Shown here piece by piece: positions 7,836 through 17,122 of a stretch of 64,000 nt of DNA. The stretch lies in the NCBI RefSeq assembly GCF_024198235.1, contig NZ_JAKCFB010000035.1:30355-94354 (forward strand), given 5' to 3'. The stretch comes from Myxococcus dinghuensis (lineage in GTDB: Bacteria; Myxococcota; Myxococcia; Myxococcales; Myxococcaceae). The position numbers and the translations under genes are program-made. Each line of letters starts with the position of its first letter. Position 1 is the stretch's first letter. The notes beneath the pieces were generated by a model. The model was not told the origin of the DNA and ran no database searches. It saw only the letters and a list, made by a program, of their open reading frames with translations.

Positions 7836-9046
7836 AGGCGATGCGACGCGCAGGAACGCTGACCGTGGCCCTGGCCGTGCTGGCCATGGGTGGAGCTTGC
7901 AAGAAGGACGCGGAGGCGTCGAACGCGGGCGGTCCGCCCTCGGCGGCGCCTGGCGGTGGCCGAGGCGGAGGCGGGGGCCGTGGCCCCATCGCCTTCCCCG
8001 TGGAGGTCGCGCCGGTGGAGACGCGCGACGTGGAGTTCGTCGTCAACGCCGTGGGCTCCGTGGAGGCCTTCGAGCGCGTGCAGATCACCGCGCGCGTGCC
8101 GGGCGCGGTGGAGCGCGTGCTCTTCATGGAGGGGCAGGCGGTGAAGAAGGGCGACGTGCTCGCGGAGATCGAACCGGCGCGCTACGCCATCGCCGTGCGC
8201 TCGGCCGAGGCCGCCTTCGCCAAGGCGCGCGCGTCGTTGGCCGAGGCGCAGGCGGGCTCCGAGCGCCGCGTCGCCGTCAACGAGGCGAGCCCGGGACTCC
8301 TGCCCGCGGAGCAGCTCGACACCTACCAGGCCCGCGCCCGCACCGCGGAGGCGGACGTGGCCGCGGCCCGGGCCAACCTGGACCAGGCGCAGCTCAACCA
8401 GCGCGACGCCTACGTGCGGGCGCCCATGGACGGCGTGCTCCAGACCCGCACGGTGCAGACGGGCCAGTACGTGCAGCCGGGCGTGGTGCTGGCCACGTTG
8501 CTGCGCCGCGACCCGCTGCTGCTCCGCTTCAACGTCCCGGAGGCCGACACCGCGCGGCTGAAGCCGGGCATGCCCGCGCGCTTCACGGTGCCCTCGGAGA
8601 CGGGGACGTTCACCGGCCGCATCACCCACGTGGCGCAGGCCGCGGACGCGACCAGCCGCATGGTGCCCGTGACGGCGGAGGTCGCGGGCGAGGACGCCCA
8701 CCGGCTGCGCGCTGGGGCCTTCGCCTCCGTGGCCGTCCCGGTCGAGACGCGCGGGGGCAGCCCGGTGGTGCCGCAGACGGCGGTGCGTCCCAGCGAGCGG
8801 GGCTTCATCGCGTTCGTGGTGGACGGCGACAAGGCCCGCGAGCGCATCCTGGAGCTGGGCATGCGCACGGCGGACGGCCGCGTCGAGGTGCGGGAGGGCC
8901 TGAAGCCCGGTGAGACGCTGGTGGTGCGCGGCGGCGAGGCCCTGCGCGACGGCGTCACGGTGAAGGTGGCCGAGGGCCGCAAGCCCGCGTTCACCGGTGA
9001 GCCGCGCGCGGAAGACGCGGGCGGCGCTGGAGGGGCCGGGCGATGA
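7832..9046 (+). CDS. RND efflux membrane-fusion lipoprotein (HlyD/AcrA family)
   Basis: This 404-residue adaptor starts at GTG 7832 inside the channel gene's stop. The signal ends in a lipobox (MGGAC, Cys near 24), so it is probably lipid-anchored. A Gly-rich linker (about 40-55) is followed by a biotinyl-lipoyl-like domain split around a coiled-coil hairpin (about 65-210), a beta-barrel domain (about 215-290) and a membrane-proximal domain. The motif VRAPMDGVL near 195-203 is typical of this family. It links the inner-membrane pump to the outer-membrane channel. The last codons overlap the pump start (ATGA). Confidence 0.93.
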   Translation: MKAMRRAGTLTVALAVLAMGGACKKDAEASNAGGPPSAAPGGGRGGGGGRGPIAFPVEVAPVETRDVEFVVNAVGSVEAFERVQITARVPGAVERVLFMEGQAVKKGDVLAEIEPARYAIAVRSAEAAFAKARASLAEAQAGSERRVAVNEASPGLLPAEQLDTYQARARTAEADVAAARANLDQAQLNQRDAYVRAPMDGVLQTRTVQTGQYVQPGVVLATLLRRDPLLLRFNVPEADTARLKPGMPARFTVPSETGTFTGRITHVAQAADATSRMVPVTAEVAGEDAHRLRAGAFASVAVPVETRGGSPVVPQTAVRPSERGFIAFVVDGDKARERILELGMRTADGRVEVREGLKPGETLVVRGGEALRDGVTVKVAEGRKPAFTGEPRAEDAGGAGGAGR

Positions 9047-12000
9047 ACCTGACCGAGGCGTGCATCAAGAAGCCGGTCCTCGCGTGGATGATCATGGCGG
9101 CGACCATCGTCTTCGGACTGGTGGCGGCGCAGCGCATCGGCATCAGCCAGTTCCCGGACGTCGACTTCCCCACCATCAACATCAGCGTGTCGTGGGAGGG
9201 CGCCAACCCGGAGGCGGTGGAGAGCGACGTCATCGAGCCCATCGAGGAGGCCGTGACGCAGGTGGAGGGCGTGGTCTCCATCACCTCCACGGCCCGGCAG
9301 GGCGGCGCCAACATCACGGTGGAGCTGGACCTGGCGCGCAACGTCGACATGGCGCTCCAGGACGTCCAGACGAAGGTGAGCCAGGCCCAGCGCCAGCTCC
9401 CCGAGGACATCGACCCGCCCGTCGTCACCAAGACGAACCCGGAGGACCAGCCCATCATCCAGGTGGGCGTGTCCGGGCCCTTCTCCCAGCAGGTGGTGAG
9501 CGACTTCGCGCGCTACCGCGTCAAGGAGAAGCTCCAGACGGTGCCCGGCGTGGGCGAGGTGCAGATCGGCGGCTCGCTGGAGCGCAACGTCCGCATCTGG
9601 GTGGACGCGAAGAAGCTGGACGCCCACGCCCTCACCGTGACGGACGTCATCCAGGCGCTCCAGCGCGAACACGTGGAGCTGCCCGCGGGCCGCATCGAGA
9701 CGGCGGGGCGCGAGGTCAACGTGCGCGTGCTGGGCGAGGCGCTCGACCTGGAGACGCTGCGCAACATCGTCGTGCGCGAGCAGGAGGGCCAGCCCGTCTA
9801 CCTGCACGACGTGGCGCTGGTGGAGGACGGCTTCGAGGACATCCGGCGCATGGCGCGCGTCAACGGCACGCCCGCGCAGGGCCTGGGCATCAAGAAGCAG
9901 CGCGGCGCCAACGCCGTCGCCGTGGCCAAGGGCGTGCGCGCGGAGCTGGTGCGCATCCAGAAGGAGGCCCCGGAGGGCATGGACGTGGCCGTGCGCTTCG
10001 ACTCGACGCAGTTCATCGAGGAGAGCGTCCACGAGATCGAGTTCGAGCTGCTCCTCGCGTGCATCCTCACCGCGTTCGTGTGCTGGGTGTTCCTGGGCTC
10101 GTTGTCGAGCACGATGAACGTGGTGCTGGCCATCCCCATGTCGCTGCTGGGCACGGTGGCCGTCATCTACTTCCTGGGCTTCACGCTCAACACCTTCACG
10201 CTGCTGGGCCTGGCCCTGGCGGTGGGCATCGTCGTGGACGACGCCATCATGGTGCTGGAGAACATCTTCCGGCACGCGGAGGAGGGGAAGGAGCGGGTGC
10301 GCGCCGCGCGCGAGGGTACGGCGGAGATCACCTTCGCCGCGCTGGCGGCGACCATGGCCGTCATCGCCATCTTCCTGCCCGTGGTGTTCATGAAGGGCAT
10401 CATCGGCAAGTTCTTCCTCCAGTTCGGCGTCACGCTCTGCGTGGCGGTGCTCCTGTCCTACGTGGAGGCAATCACCCTGGCGCCGGCCCGCTGCGCGCAA
10501 CTGCTCAAGACGTCGCGCGAGGGTCGCAGCAAGCTGGGCGTGTGGGTGGACCAGGGCTTCACCCGGCTGGAGCACGCCTATGGCCGGGCCCTGGGCTGGG
10601 GCCTGAAGCGCCCCTGGTGGGTGCTGTTCACGGCCGTGCTCATCCTCGGCGCCAGCGTCTTCGCCTTCCGCGCGCTGCCCGGTGAGTTCGTCCCGTCGCA
10701 GGACCAGAGCCGGCTGATGGTGCGCCTCCAGACGGCGGTGGGCAGCAGCCTGGAGGAGACCAACCGCCTGTTCCAGCGGGCGGAGGCGTTCGCCAGCTCG
10801 CGGCCGGAGGTGCAGAGCGTGTTCGCGGTGGTGGGCGGTGGCGGCGGCAACGCCAGCGTCAACGCGGGCATGATGATGCTGACGCTCAAGCCGCCCGAGG
10901 AGCGCATGCCCCAGGCCCAGTTCCAGCAGCTCCTGCGCAAGGAGCTGAACAGCTACCCGGGCCTGCGCGCGGTGGTCCAGGACCTGTCGCAGCAGGGCTT
11001 CACCGCGCAGCGCGGCTTCCCGGTGGAGTTCAGCGTCCGCGGCTCGGATTGGGACAAGCTGGTCTCCGCCAGCCAGGAGATGCGCGAGAAGCTCCAGGCC
11101 AGCGGCAAGGTGGTGGACCTGGACACGGACTACCAGCTGGGCATGCCGGAGTTGCGCATCACCCCGGACCGGGCCCGCGCGGCGGACCTGGGGGTGCCCA
11201 TGCAGACGGTGGCCTCCACCATCAACGCGCTGATCGGCGGGGTGCGCGTGGGCAAGTACAGCACCGGGGGCCGGCGCATCGACGTGCGGCTGCGCCTGCT
11301 GGCGGACCAGCGCTCGCGCCCGGAGGACCTGTCGGTGTTGAAGGTCCGCACCGCGAACGGCGCGCTGGTGCCGCTGTCGTCGCTGGTGCTCCAGGAGGAG
11401 CGCCCGGCGCTCCAGGCCATCACCCGGAGGGATCGCGAGCGCGCCATCAGCTTGTTCGCCAACGTGGCGCCCGGCGCCAGCCAGGAGGAGGCGCTGGCCA
11501 CGGTGGAGCGGTTGGCGAAGGACCTGCCCGGCGGGGTGCGCGTGGTGGCCGGCGGGGCCAGCGTGGCGTTCCGTGACTCGATGAGCAGCCTGTTCTTCGC
11601 GCTCTTCCTCGGGATCGGAGTGGCCTACATGGTGCTCGGCGCGCAGTTCAACTCGTTCCTGCACCCGGTGACGGTGCTCACCATCCTCCCGTTGTCCGTG
11701 GCGGGCGCGGCGTTCGCCCTGTTGGGGACCGGGAGCACGCTGAACATCTTCAGCATGATCGGCCTGTTGTTGCTGATGGGCATCGTGAAGAAGAACTCCA
11801 TCATCCTGGTGGACTACGCGCTCCAGGAGCGGGAGCGGGGCGCGGACGCGCTCACCGCCATGCTCCGCGCGGGGCCGGTGCGCCTGCGGCCCATCCTCAT
11901 GACGTCCACCGCGACGATGATGGCGGCGGTGCCGGCCGCGCTGGCGCTGGGGGCGGGCTCGGAGACGCGCGCGCCCATGTCCATCGCGGTGCTCGGCGGC

Positions 12001-12174
12001 CTGTCCGTGTCCACGGTGCTCAGCCTGCTGGTCGTCCCCGCCTTCTACGTGGTCGCCGACCGCATGAAGACGCGGCTCGGCAACCTGCGGGGCAAGCGCC
12101 CGGACGACGCACCGGGGACGCCGTCCCACCCGGCGCCGCACGACGAGGCGACACGGCCCGCCGCCCACGGGTAG
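9043..12174 (+). CDS. RND-family multidrug efflux pump (HAE-1 type)
   Basis: The 1043-residue length is normal for AcrB/MexB-type proton antiporters. The N-terminus (NLTEACIKKPVLAWM) is family-typical. Two large periplasmic loops separate TM1/TM2 and TM7/TM8. The proton-relay pair Asp-Asp is visible in TM4 (GIVVDDAIM, about residues 399-407), and the matching Lys is in TM10 (MGIVKKNS). It completes a tripartite efflux system with the two upstream genes. Substrates cannot be predicted. A hydrophilic His/Pro/Asp-rich tail of about 25 residues follows the last helix. Confidence 0.95.
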   Translation: MNLTEACIKKPVLAWMIMAATIVFGLVAAQRIGISQFPDVDFPTINISVSWEGANPEAVESDVIEPIEEAVTQVEGVVSITSTARQGGANITVELDLARNVDMALQDVQTKVSQAQRQLPEDIDPPVVTKTNPEDQPIIQVGVSGPFSQQVVSDFARYRVKEKLQTVPGVGEVQIGGSLERNVRIWVDAKKLDAHALTVTDVIQALQREHVELPAGRIETAGREVNVRVLGEALDLETLRNIVVREQEGQPVYLHDVALVEDGFEDIRRMARVNGTPAQGLGIKKQRGANAVAVAKGVRAELVRIQKEAPEGMDVAVRFDSTQFIEESVHEIEFELLLACILTAFVCWVFLGSLSSTMNVVLAIPMSLLGTVAVIYFLGFTLNTFTLLGLALAVGIVVDDAIMVLENIFRHAEEGKERVRAAREGTAEITFAALAATMAVIAIFLPVVFMKGIIGKFFLQFGVTLCVAVLLSYVEAITLAPARCAQLLKTSREGRSKLGVWVDQGFTRLEHAYGRALGWGLKRPWWVLFTAVLILGASVFAFRALPGEFVPSQDQSRLMVRLQTAVGSSLEETNRLFQRAEAFASSRPEVQSVFAVVGGGGGNASVNAGMMMLTLKPPEERMPQAQFQQLLRKELNSYPGLRAVVQDLSQQGFTAQRGFPVEFSVRGSDWDKLVSASQEMREKLQASGKVVDLDTDYQLGMPELRITPDRARAADLGVPMQTVASTINALIGGVRVGKYSTGGRRIDVRLRLLADQRSRPEDLSVLKVRTANGALVPLSSLVLQEERPALQAITRRDRERAISLFANVAPGASQEEALATVERLAKDLPGGVRVVAGGASVAFRDSMSSLFFALFLGIGVAYMVLGAQFNSFLHPVTVLTILPLSVAGAAFALLGTGSTLNIFSMIGLLLLMGIVKKNSIILVDYALQERERGADALTAMLRAGPVRLRPILMTSTATMMAAVPAALALGAGSETRAPMSIAVLGGLSVSTVLSLLVVPAFYVVADRMKTRLGNLRGKRPDDAPGTPSHPAPHDEATRPAAHG

Positions 12175-12283
12175 GAGGAGGGGAGCCGTCAGCCCCCCGC
12201 TGTGGCGCGCGGGGGGCATGGCCATCGTCTCAGGCATCGTCCGTGGACGGCCCTTCGTCCACCCCGAGCAAGGAGACGACCCC

Positions 12284-12742
12284 ATGGCGCACGAGACGGA
12301 GTTCCCTTCCACCGCCACGCCCGTGAAGGAGCGCGACGAGTCCCTGGACCTGCAGGCGTTCCTGGACGAGATCGGCAACAGCCGCGAGGTCAGCGTCAAC
12401 CGGGTGAGCGGGCGCGACGCGGCGCACGCGGTGCTGTGCACGCTGGCCCGGCGCCTGTCGGACGGCGAGGACGTGAAGCTGATGCGCTCGCTGGGCCGCG
12501 ACATCGGCGAGATCCTCGGCGAGTGCACCATCCTCCGGGGCCCGTCCCACGCGCGGCGCATGCACCGCGACGAGTTCATCTCCGACGTGGCGGACCACCT
12601 CAAGATCCCCGTGGACCAGGCGTTCCGGGTGATGACGGTGGTGTTCACCGCCATCCGCGACCGCATCCCGGACGAGGAGGTCGCGGCGGTGGCGTCGCAG
12701 CTCCCCGCGGACCTCGCGGACAGCTTCCGGCGCCCGGTCTGA
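12284..12742 (+). CDS. DUF2267-family protein
   Basis: This 152-residue soluble protein starts at ATG 12284 with an AGGAG Shine-Dalgarno at 12271-12275. The central and C-terminal helices (RDEFISDVADHLKIP..., ...RDRIPDEEVAAVASQLP) match the DUF2267 pattern, a small helical domain found as one or two copies in many bacteria. An upstream GCGAHAVLCTLA-like helix may be a second, diverged copy. Function is not established. It lies 109 bases after the RND pump on the same strand and may share its transcript, but no functional link is implied. Confidence 0.8.
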   Translation: MAHETEFPSTATPVKERDESLDLQAFLDEIGNSREVSVNRVSGRDAAHAVLCTLARRLSDGEDVKLMRSLGRDIGEILGECTILRGPSHARRMHRDEFISDVADHLKIPVDQAFRVMTVVFTAIRDRIPDEEVAAVASQLPADLADSFRRPV

Positions 12743-13240
12743 GGCGCCCTCGTGTGAAGTGCCCCGCCTCCCGGGATCGACGCCCGCAAGGGTGACTCCC
12801 GGGAGGCGTCGCAATGCCTCGTCAAACCCTTGCGTCGTGAGCCCGCAGTCCGAGCGTGTGCTCAGTGCGCGAGCCTCCGGAAGGAGGACCCCGCCCTCCG
12901 GGGCTGGGGACGCGCCGGTTCCCACCACTGCTTCGTCCCCCGGACGCAGGTGCTCCTCCTTTCGCGAGTTCCGAGACGACGTGTCGACACAATGTCTGTC
13001 CATGCGAGGACAGCGGGTTGGGATTGCTGGAAAGACTTGCCTGGCCTGATTGAGGAAGGAAATGGCGCGATTTATAGGTTTCGCGCCGTCGGAGAGTCGT
13101 TGCTCACGCTTTCGAGCCCTGGGCGGTCCACCACCACTTCGCCATGGGTGGTGGTGGGTTTCATGTCGACGCGGACAAGGGGCTCTGTCGTGGAAGAACC
13201 GTGGTCCTGAGCAAGCCACAGCTCAGATGAGGAGTGCTAC
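12743..13240. other. Intergenic region with terminator and likely promoter
   Basis: These 498 bases contain the hairpin at 12765-12808 and, further on, locally AT-richer DNA at 13040-13080. That part includes a TTTATAGGT stretch flanked by GGCGCGA and TTCGCGCC arms. A 6-bp inverted repeat, CTGAGC...GCTCAG, lies at 13207-13226 just before the ribosome-binding site of the next gene. Open frames here have no recognisable protein features, so I see no gene. Confidence 0.5.
12765..12808 (+). terminator. Hairpin terminator after the efflux/DUF2267 genes
   Basis: A perfect 12-bp inverted repeat (CGCCTCCCGGGA at 12765-12776 pairing with 12797-12808) encloses a 20-base loop, 23 bases after the DUF2267 stop. 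No T-tract follows, which is usual in such GC-rich genomes, so termination is inferred from the structure and location only. Confidence 0.6.
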
Positions 13241-13762
13241 ATGCGTAGGAATCACACGTATGTCCTGGGACTGGTCTGCCTGCTGTTCCTGGCGGGCAGT
13301 GCGAACGCATCCAGCAGCAAGCAGCTCATCCACATGACGGTGTATGCCGAGACGGGGGAGAGCGCCGCGCTCCGTGCCCTGGACGGTCAGGCGCTGCATG
13401 CGTCCAACGACGCGCTGAAGCAGGCGTATCGCATCGTCCCCGAGGTCGTCGGGGAGGACGTGGTCCGTTTCAAGGTCTATGACGAGTACGACGTCGCCAC
13501 GGCCGCGCCCATCGAGGTCATCGAGGCGCGCGCCGACGGGCAGATCCACCAGGGCTTCCGGGCCTTCTTCAAGGTCTCCGTCACCAGCATCGACACCCAG
13601 GTCATCGACGTCGGACCGTTCGCCGCGCCCGCGCTCGACAACAGCGCCACGTGCTGTGTCACCTGCGGTGGCTGGCGGTACTGCTGTACGCCGAACCCCG
13701 GCTACTGCTGCACCATCACCACGAGCTGCAACCGCGGCTGCCGCGCCTGCACGGCCCGGTGA
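13241..13762 (+). CDS. Secreted protein with a Cys-rich C-terminal knot
   Basis: This 173-residue protein starts at ATG 13241 after a GAGGAG ribosome-binding site. A clear signal peptide ends near Ala-Asn-Ala (about 22-24). The middle (25-135) is a Cys-free beta-rich domain with no family I recognise. The last 36 residues carry eleven Cys in clustered pairs (CCVTC, YCC, YCC, SC, GC, AC), with Gly, Pro and aromatic residues between, as in disulfide-rich exported peptides. It has its own promoter region and a strong terminator, so it is an independent transcript. Role unknown; a structural, toxin-like or metal-binding tail are all possible. Confidence 0.85.
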   Translation: MRRNHTYVLGLVCLLFLAGSANASSSKQLIHMTVYAETGESAALRALDGQALHASNDALKQAYRIVPEVVGEDVVRFKVYDEYDVATAAPIEVIEARADGQIHQGFRAFFKVSVTSIDTQVIDVGPFAAPALDNSATCCVTCGGWRYCCTPNPGYCCTITTSCNRGCRACTAR

Positions 13763-13795
13763 GGTGGGGCTGGAACGAGCCCCGTCCCGAGACAG

Positions 13796-13830
13796 GTCCC
13801 CGCGCGAAGCAGGTCGTTTCGCGCGGGGAC
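13796..13830. terminator. Strong bidirectional hairpin terminator
   Basis: A perfect 13-bp stem (13796-13808 with 13818-13830) and a 9-base loop sit between the convergent ends of the Cys-rich secreted protein gene and the UbiB-family gene. One arm begins GTCCCCGCGCGAA. It can serve both strands. Confidence 0.8.
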
Positions 13831-13905
13831 GCCGCGCGTCGAGAGGGCTCCTGCCGGAGTGGGCACTCGCGGCCCGGAATGGACCGGGTACGGCAGGGGG
13901 GCCGG

Positions 13906-15600
13906 CTACCGCTTCTTGGTGGGCTTCTTCAGGAACCGGCTCAGCCGCACCTTGCCCAGGCCACGTCCGCCGAAGAGGTACCAGGTGATGGCGGCGCCGA
14001 AGAGGGCCGCCGCTCCCGCGATGCCCACCGCCCCCAGTACCGGAATCCCGCTGTACATCCACGGCTTGGGCGCGAAGGAGATGAACGCGCCCACGATGAA
14101 GCCACACGCGCACAGGCCCAGGAAGGCGATCACCGCCGCGCTGCGCAGGTTCTCGTTGAGCTTCTCGAACTGGTCCGCGCGCACCGTCACGGTGAACTTG
14201 CCGGACTCCATGTCCAGGAGGATTTGCGACAGTTGCGTGGGCAGGTCCGCCGCCATGGACTGCAGCCGCAGCAGGGTGCGCATCAGCCCGCCCTGGAGCT
14301 GCGTGGGGTCGTAGCGCCCGGCGAGCAGCTCCTTGGCGTAGGGGAGCACCACCTCGATGATGTTCATCTCCGGGTAGAGGCTGCGCAGCATGCCCTCCGT
14401 CGACACGGAGGCGCGGCTGAGCAGGGCGTACTCCTTGGGGATGCGGATGCGGTACTTCACCGCCAGGTCCAGCAGGTCCCGGAGCAGCGTGCGCGTGTCC
14501 ACCTGGCCCAGCGTCGTGGGCAGGTGGTGTCCCAGGATGCTCTCGATGTCGTTGCGGAACCCCACCAGGTTGGCGCGCGCGTCCGGGACGCCCATCCGGT
14601 AGAGGATGCGCGCCACGGAGTCGCTGTCCTTCAGCGCCACCGCGAGGCACAGCATCACCAGCGTCTCTTGCATGGGGCGCGTCAGCCGGCCCACCAGCCC
14701 GAAGTCGAGCAGCGCCAGCCGGTTGCCCTCCAGCAGCAGCAGGTTCCCCGGGTGGGGGTCGCCATGGAAGAGCCCGTCGTCGAAGAGCTGCCGGAAGCTC
14801 GCCTCCAGGATGTGGTGCGCGATGGTCTTCCGGTCCTCGTCGGAGAGCTGCGCCTGGTTGATCTTCACGCCCCGGATGAACTCCAGCGTGAGCACCGTGC
14901 GGCTGGAGAGCGTGGAGTAGACGCGAGGAATCACCAGGTAGGGCCGCTCGCGGTGGTTCTCCAGGAACGCGCGGATGTTGGTGGCCTCGTTGATGAAGTC
15001 CAGCTCCTCGTGGATGGCGCGGTCGAACTCGTCGACGATGCCCGTGGGCGTGTAGATGCCCGTCTCCTCCACGACGGCCTCGAGCAGCCGCGCCAGGTTG
15101 CGCAGCACCGCCAGGTCGGAGTCGATGCTCGAGGCGATGCCCGGCCGCTGCACCTTCACCACCACCTCGTCGCCCTCGAGCGTGACGGCGCGGTGCACCT
15201 GGGCGATGGACGCGGCGGCCAGCGGCGTCTCGTCGATGCTCGCGAACAGCTCCGAGGACTCCTTGCCCAGCGAGTCGCGGATCTGCGCGTGCACCTGCTC
15301 CAGCGGGATGGGCTCCACGTGGTCCTGGAGCATCGACAGCTCGTCGATGAACTCCGCCGGCAGCAGGTCCGCGCGCGTGGAGAGCACCTGGCCCAGCTTG
15401 ATGAACGTGGGGCCCAGGTCGCTCAGCAGCATGCGGAAGCGCCGCGCCGTGGACGCGCGCTGCGCCTCCGGCGACACCTCCACCTTCTCCTTGCGCCCGA
15501 GGATGCGCCACAGCCCCGCGCGCTCCAGCACCTCGCCGAACCCATGGCGGGCCGCGATGACGGTGATCTGCCGCACACGGTTGAGGTCCTGGAGGATCAC
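13906..15600 (-). CDS. ubiB: UbiB/ADCK-family atypical kinase
   Basis: This 564-residue protein has all hallmarks of the UbiB (ABC1/ADCK) protein-kinase-like family. These are KLGQ at 68-71, the Ala-rich loop in LAAASIAQVH (127-136), VVVKVQRP near 147, HGDPHPGN (279-286) and DFG (299-301). Two hydrophobic segments near the C-terminus (about 490-540) anchor it in the inner membrane, as in E. coli UbiB. The family supports quinone biosynthesis through ATPase activity; whether this one serves ubiquinone or menaquinone cannot be told. It starts 21 bases downstream of nhaA on the same strand, so the two are likely co-transcribed. The gene symbol is by family only. Confidence 0.9.
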   Translation of the reverse strand: MILQDLNRVRQITVIAARHGFGEVLERAGLWRILGRKEKVEVSPEAQRASTARRFRMLLSDLGPTFIKLGQVLSTRADLLPAEFIDELSMLQDHVEPIPLEQVHAQIRDSLGKESSELFASIDETPLAAASIAQVHRAVTLEGDEVVVKVQRPGIASSIDSDLAVLRNLARLLEAVVEETGIYTPTGIVDEFDRAIHEELDFINEATNIRAFLENHRERPYLVIPRVYSTLSSRTVLTLEFIRGVKINQAQLSDEDRKTIAHHILEASFRQLFDDGLFHGDPHPGNLLLLEGNRLALLDFGLVGRLTRPMQETLVMLCLAVALKDSDSVARILYRMGVPDARANLVGFRNDIESILGHHLPTTLGQVDTRTLLRDLLDLAVKYRIRIPKEYALLSRASVSTEGMLRSLYPEMNIIEVVLPYAKELLAGRYDPTQLQGGLMRTLLRLQSMAADLPTQLSQILLDMESGKFTVTVRADQFEKLNENLRSAAVIAFLGLCACGFIVGAFISFAPKPWMYSGIPVLGAVGIAGAAALFGAAITWYLFGGRGLGKVRLSRFLKKPTKKR

Positions 15601-15621
15601 GGGAGTGCCTGTCCCCTCACG

Positions 15622-16971
15622 TTACGCCGCCGCCACGGGTTTCGCCACGAAGCGCAGCAGCCCGTAGCCCACCACCGCGGAGAGCAGCGACCCCACGAGG
15701 ATGCCCAGCTTGGCCTCCGTCAGCAGCTCGGGCTGGTCGCCGAACGCCAGCCCCGCGACGAACAGCGCCACCGTGAAGCCGATGCCCGCCACCACCGCCA
15801 CGCCGTGCAGTTGCCCCAGCCCCGCACCGCCCGGCATCCCGGACACGCCCAGCCGCACCGCCGCGGCGGTGAAGGCGAAGATGCCCACCTGCTTGCCCAC
15901 GAAGAGGCCGACGATGATGCCCAGCGGCAGCGGGCGCAGCAGGTCGCCCAGGCCCATGCCCGACAGGGAGATGCCCGAGTTGGCCAGCGCGAAGAGGGGC
16001 ACGATGCCGTAGGACACCCAGCCCTTCCACAGGTGCTCGAAGCGGTTGAGCGGCGGCTCCAGCTCCTCCAGCCGCTCCTCGATGTAGAGCAACTGCGCGC
16101 CGCGCATCGACTCCTCCGCGTCGCCGCGGATGCACCCCTCGATATAGGTCGACAGCTCCTCCAGCACCTCGCGGCCCGGACGGGTCGGCCTGGAGGGGAT
16201 GCACAGCCCCACGATGACGCCCGCCAGCGTGGCGTGGATGCCGGCGTGGTGCATGGCGTACCAGAGCGCGGCGCTCGCCACGAACCACACGACGCCGTTG
16301 CGCACGTAGAAGCGGTTGAGCGCCCAGAGCGCGGCGACCACCGCCGCGCTCGCCACCAGCCAGTCGACGTGCAGCCCGGTGCCGTAGAACAGCGCGATGA
16401 CCAGGATGCCGCCGATGTCGTCGAAGATGGCCAGCGCGGTGAGGAAGACCACGAGCCCGTGGCCCACGCGCGCCTTCACCAGCGTGAGGCACCCGATGGC
16501 GAACGCGATGTCCGTGGCCATGGGGATGGCCCAGCCCGCCGCGGCGGGGGTCCCCCGGTTGATGACCGCGTAGAGCGCGGCGGGCACCAGCATGCCTCCC
16601 AGGGCCGCGATGAGCGGCAGCACCGCGCGGGCGGGCGTGCGCAGCTCACCCTCGCTCAGCTCCCGCTTGACCTCCATCCCGACGAGGAAGAAGAAGAGCG
16701 TCATCAGCCCGTCGTTGATGAGCTCCTGGAGGGTGAACGCCGCCCGCGCGCCCGCCAGCCCCAGCTCCAGCCGAGCGCCGAACAGCCGCGCATAGGTGTC
16801 CGCCCACGGGGAGTTGGCCCAGGCCATGGCCACCACGGCGCACAGCGCCAGGAGGATGCCGCTGCTCGCCTCGAGGCGGAAGAAGGCTTGGAGCGGCGCG
16901 ATGGCGACCCGGAAGAGCGCCGGGACCGGGGCGGGCACGCGCGTGTGCGGAGGCGGGGTGGGTGACTGCAT
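15622..16971 (-). CDS. nhaA: Na+/H+ antiporter NhaA
   Basis: This 449-residue antiporter starts at ATG 16971; an in-frame extension further upstream lacks family features. It shows the NhaA patterns LEASSGILL near the N-terminus, FFFLVGMEVKRE, GWAIPMATDIAFA and the paired ion-binding aspartates in FLTALAIFDDIGG. It exchanges cytoplasmic Na+ for external H+ across the inner membrane. A hydrophilic loop (about 255-310, with EELSTYIEGCIRGD) is longer than in the E. coli protein but common in longer NhaA variants. It diverges from mutS, with about 150 bases between starts. Confidence 0.94.
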   Translation of the reverse strand: MQSPTPPPHTRVPAPVPALFRVAIAPLQAFFRLEASSGILLALCAVVAMAWANSPWADTYARLFGARLELGLAGARAAFTLQELINDGLMTLFFFLVGMEVKRELSEGELRTPARAVLPLIAALGGMLVPAALYAVINRGTPAAAGWAIPMATDIAFAIGCLTLVKARVGHGLVVFLTALAIFDDIGGILVIALFYGTGLHVDWLVASAAVVAALWALNRFYVRNGVVWFVASAALWYAMHHAGIHATLAGVIVGLCIPSRPTRPGREVLEELSTYIEGCIRGDAEESMRGAQLLYIEERLEELEPPLNRFEHLWKGWVSYGIVPLFALANSGISLSGMGLGDLLRPLPLGIIVGLFVGKQVGIFAFTAAAVRLGVSGMPGGAGLGQLHGVAVVAGIGFTVALFVAGLAFGDQPELLTEAKLGILVGSLLSAVVGYGLLRFVAKPVAAA

Positions 16972-17122
16972 GATGGCGGCCAAGATGCCCTGGCTCGCAT
17001 GGGGTGGCACCCGTTTTCGGCCGGGCGCGCGGCGAAATGTCGGGGGCGGGTGGTAGGGATACGTGACGGGTAGGGTGATGCGTCCGTTGATCCAGGGGTG
17101 GGGGCATGAGAGAAGGGCGACG

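Noticed and set aside
8410..12825. A 1471-codon minus-strand open frame
   Set aside because: It runs opposite the RND operon. Its His/Arg/Ala-rich product has no family features.
12830..13210. Possible small genes upstream of the Cys-rich secreted protein
   Set aside because: Frames in this stretch have no ribosome-binding site, signal or family pattern, and overlap one another.
13651..16965. A 1104-codon plus-strand open frame
   Set aside because: It is opposite the UbiB and NhaA genes and has no domain signal.
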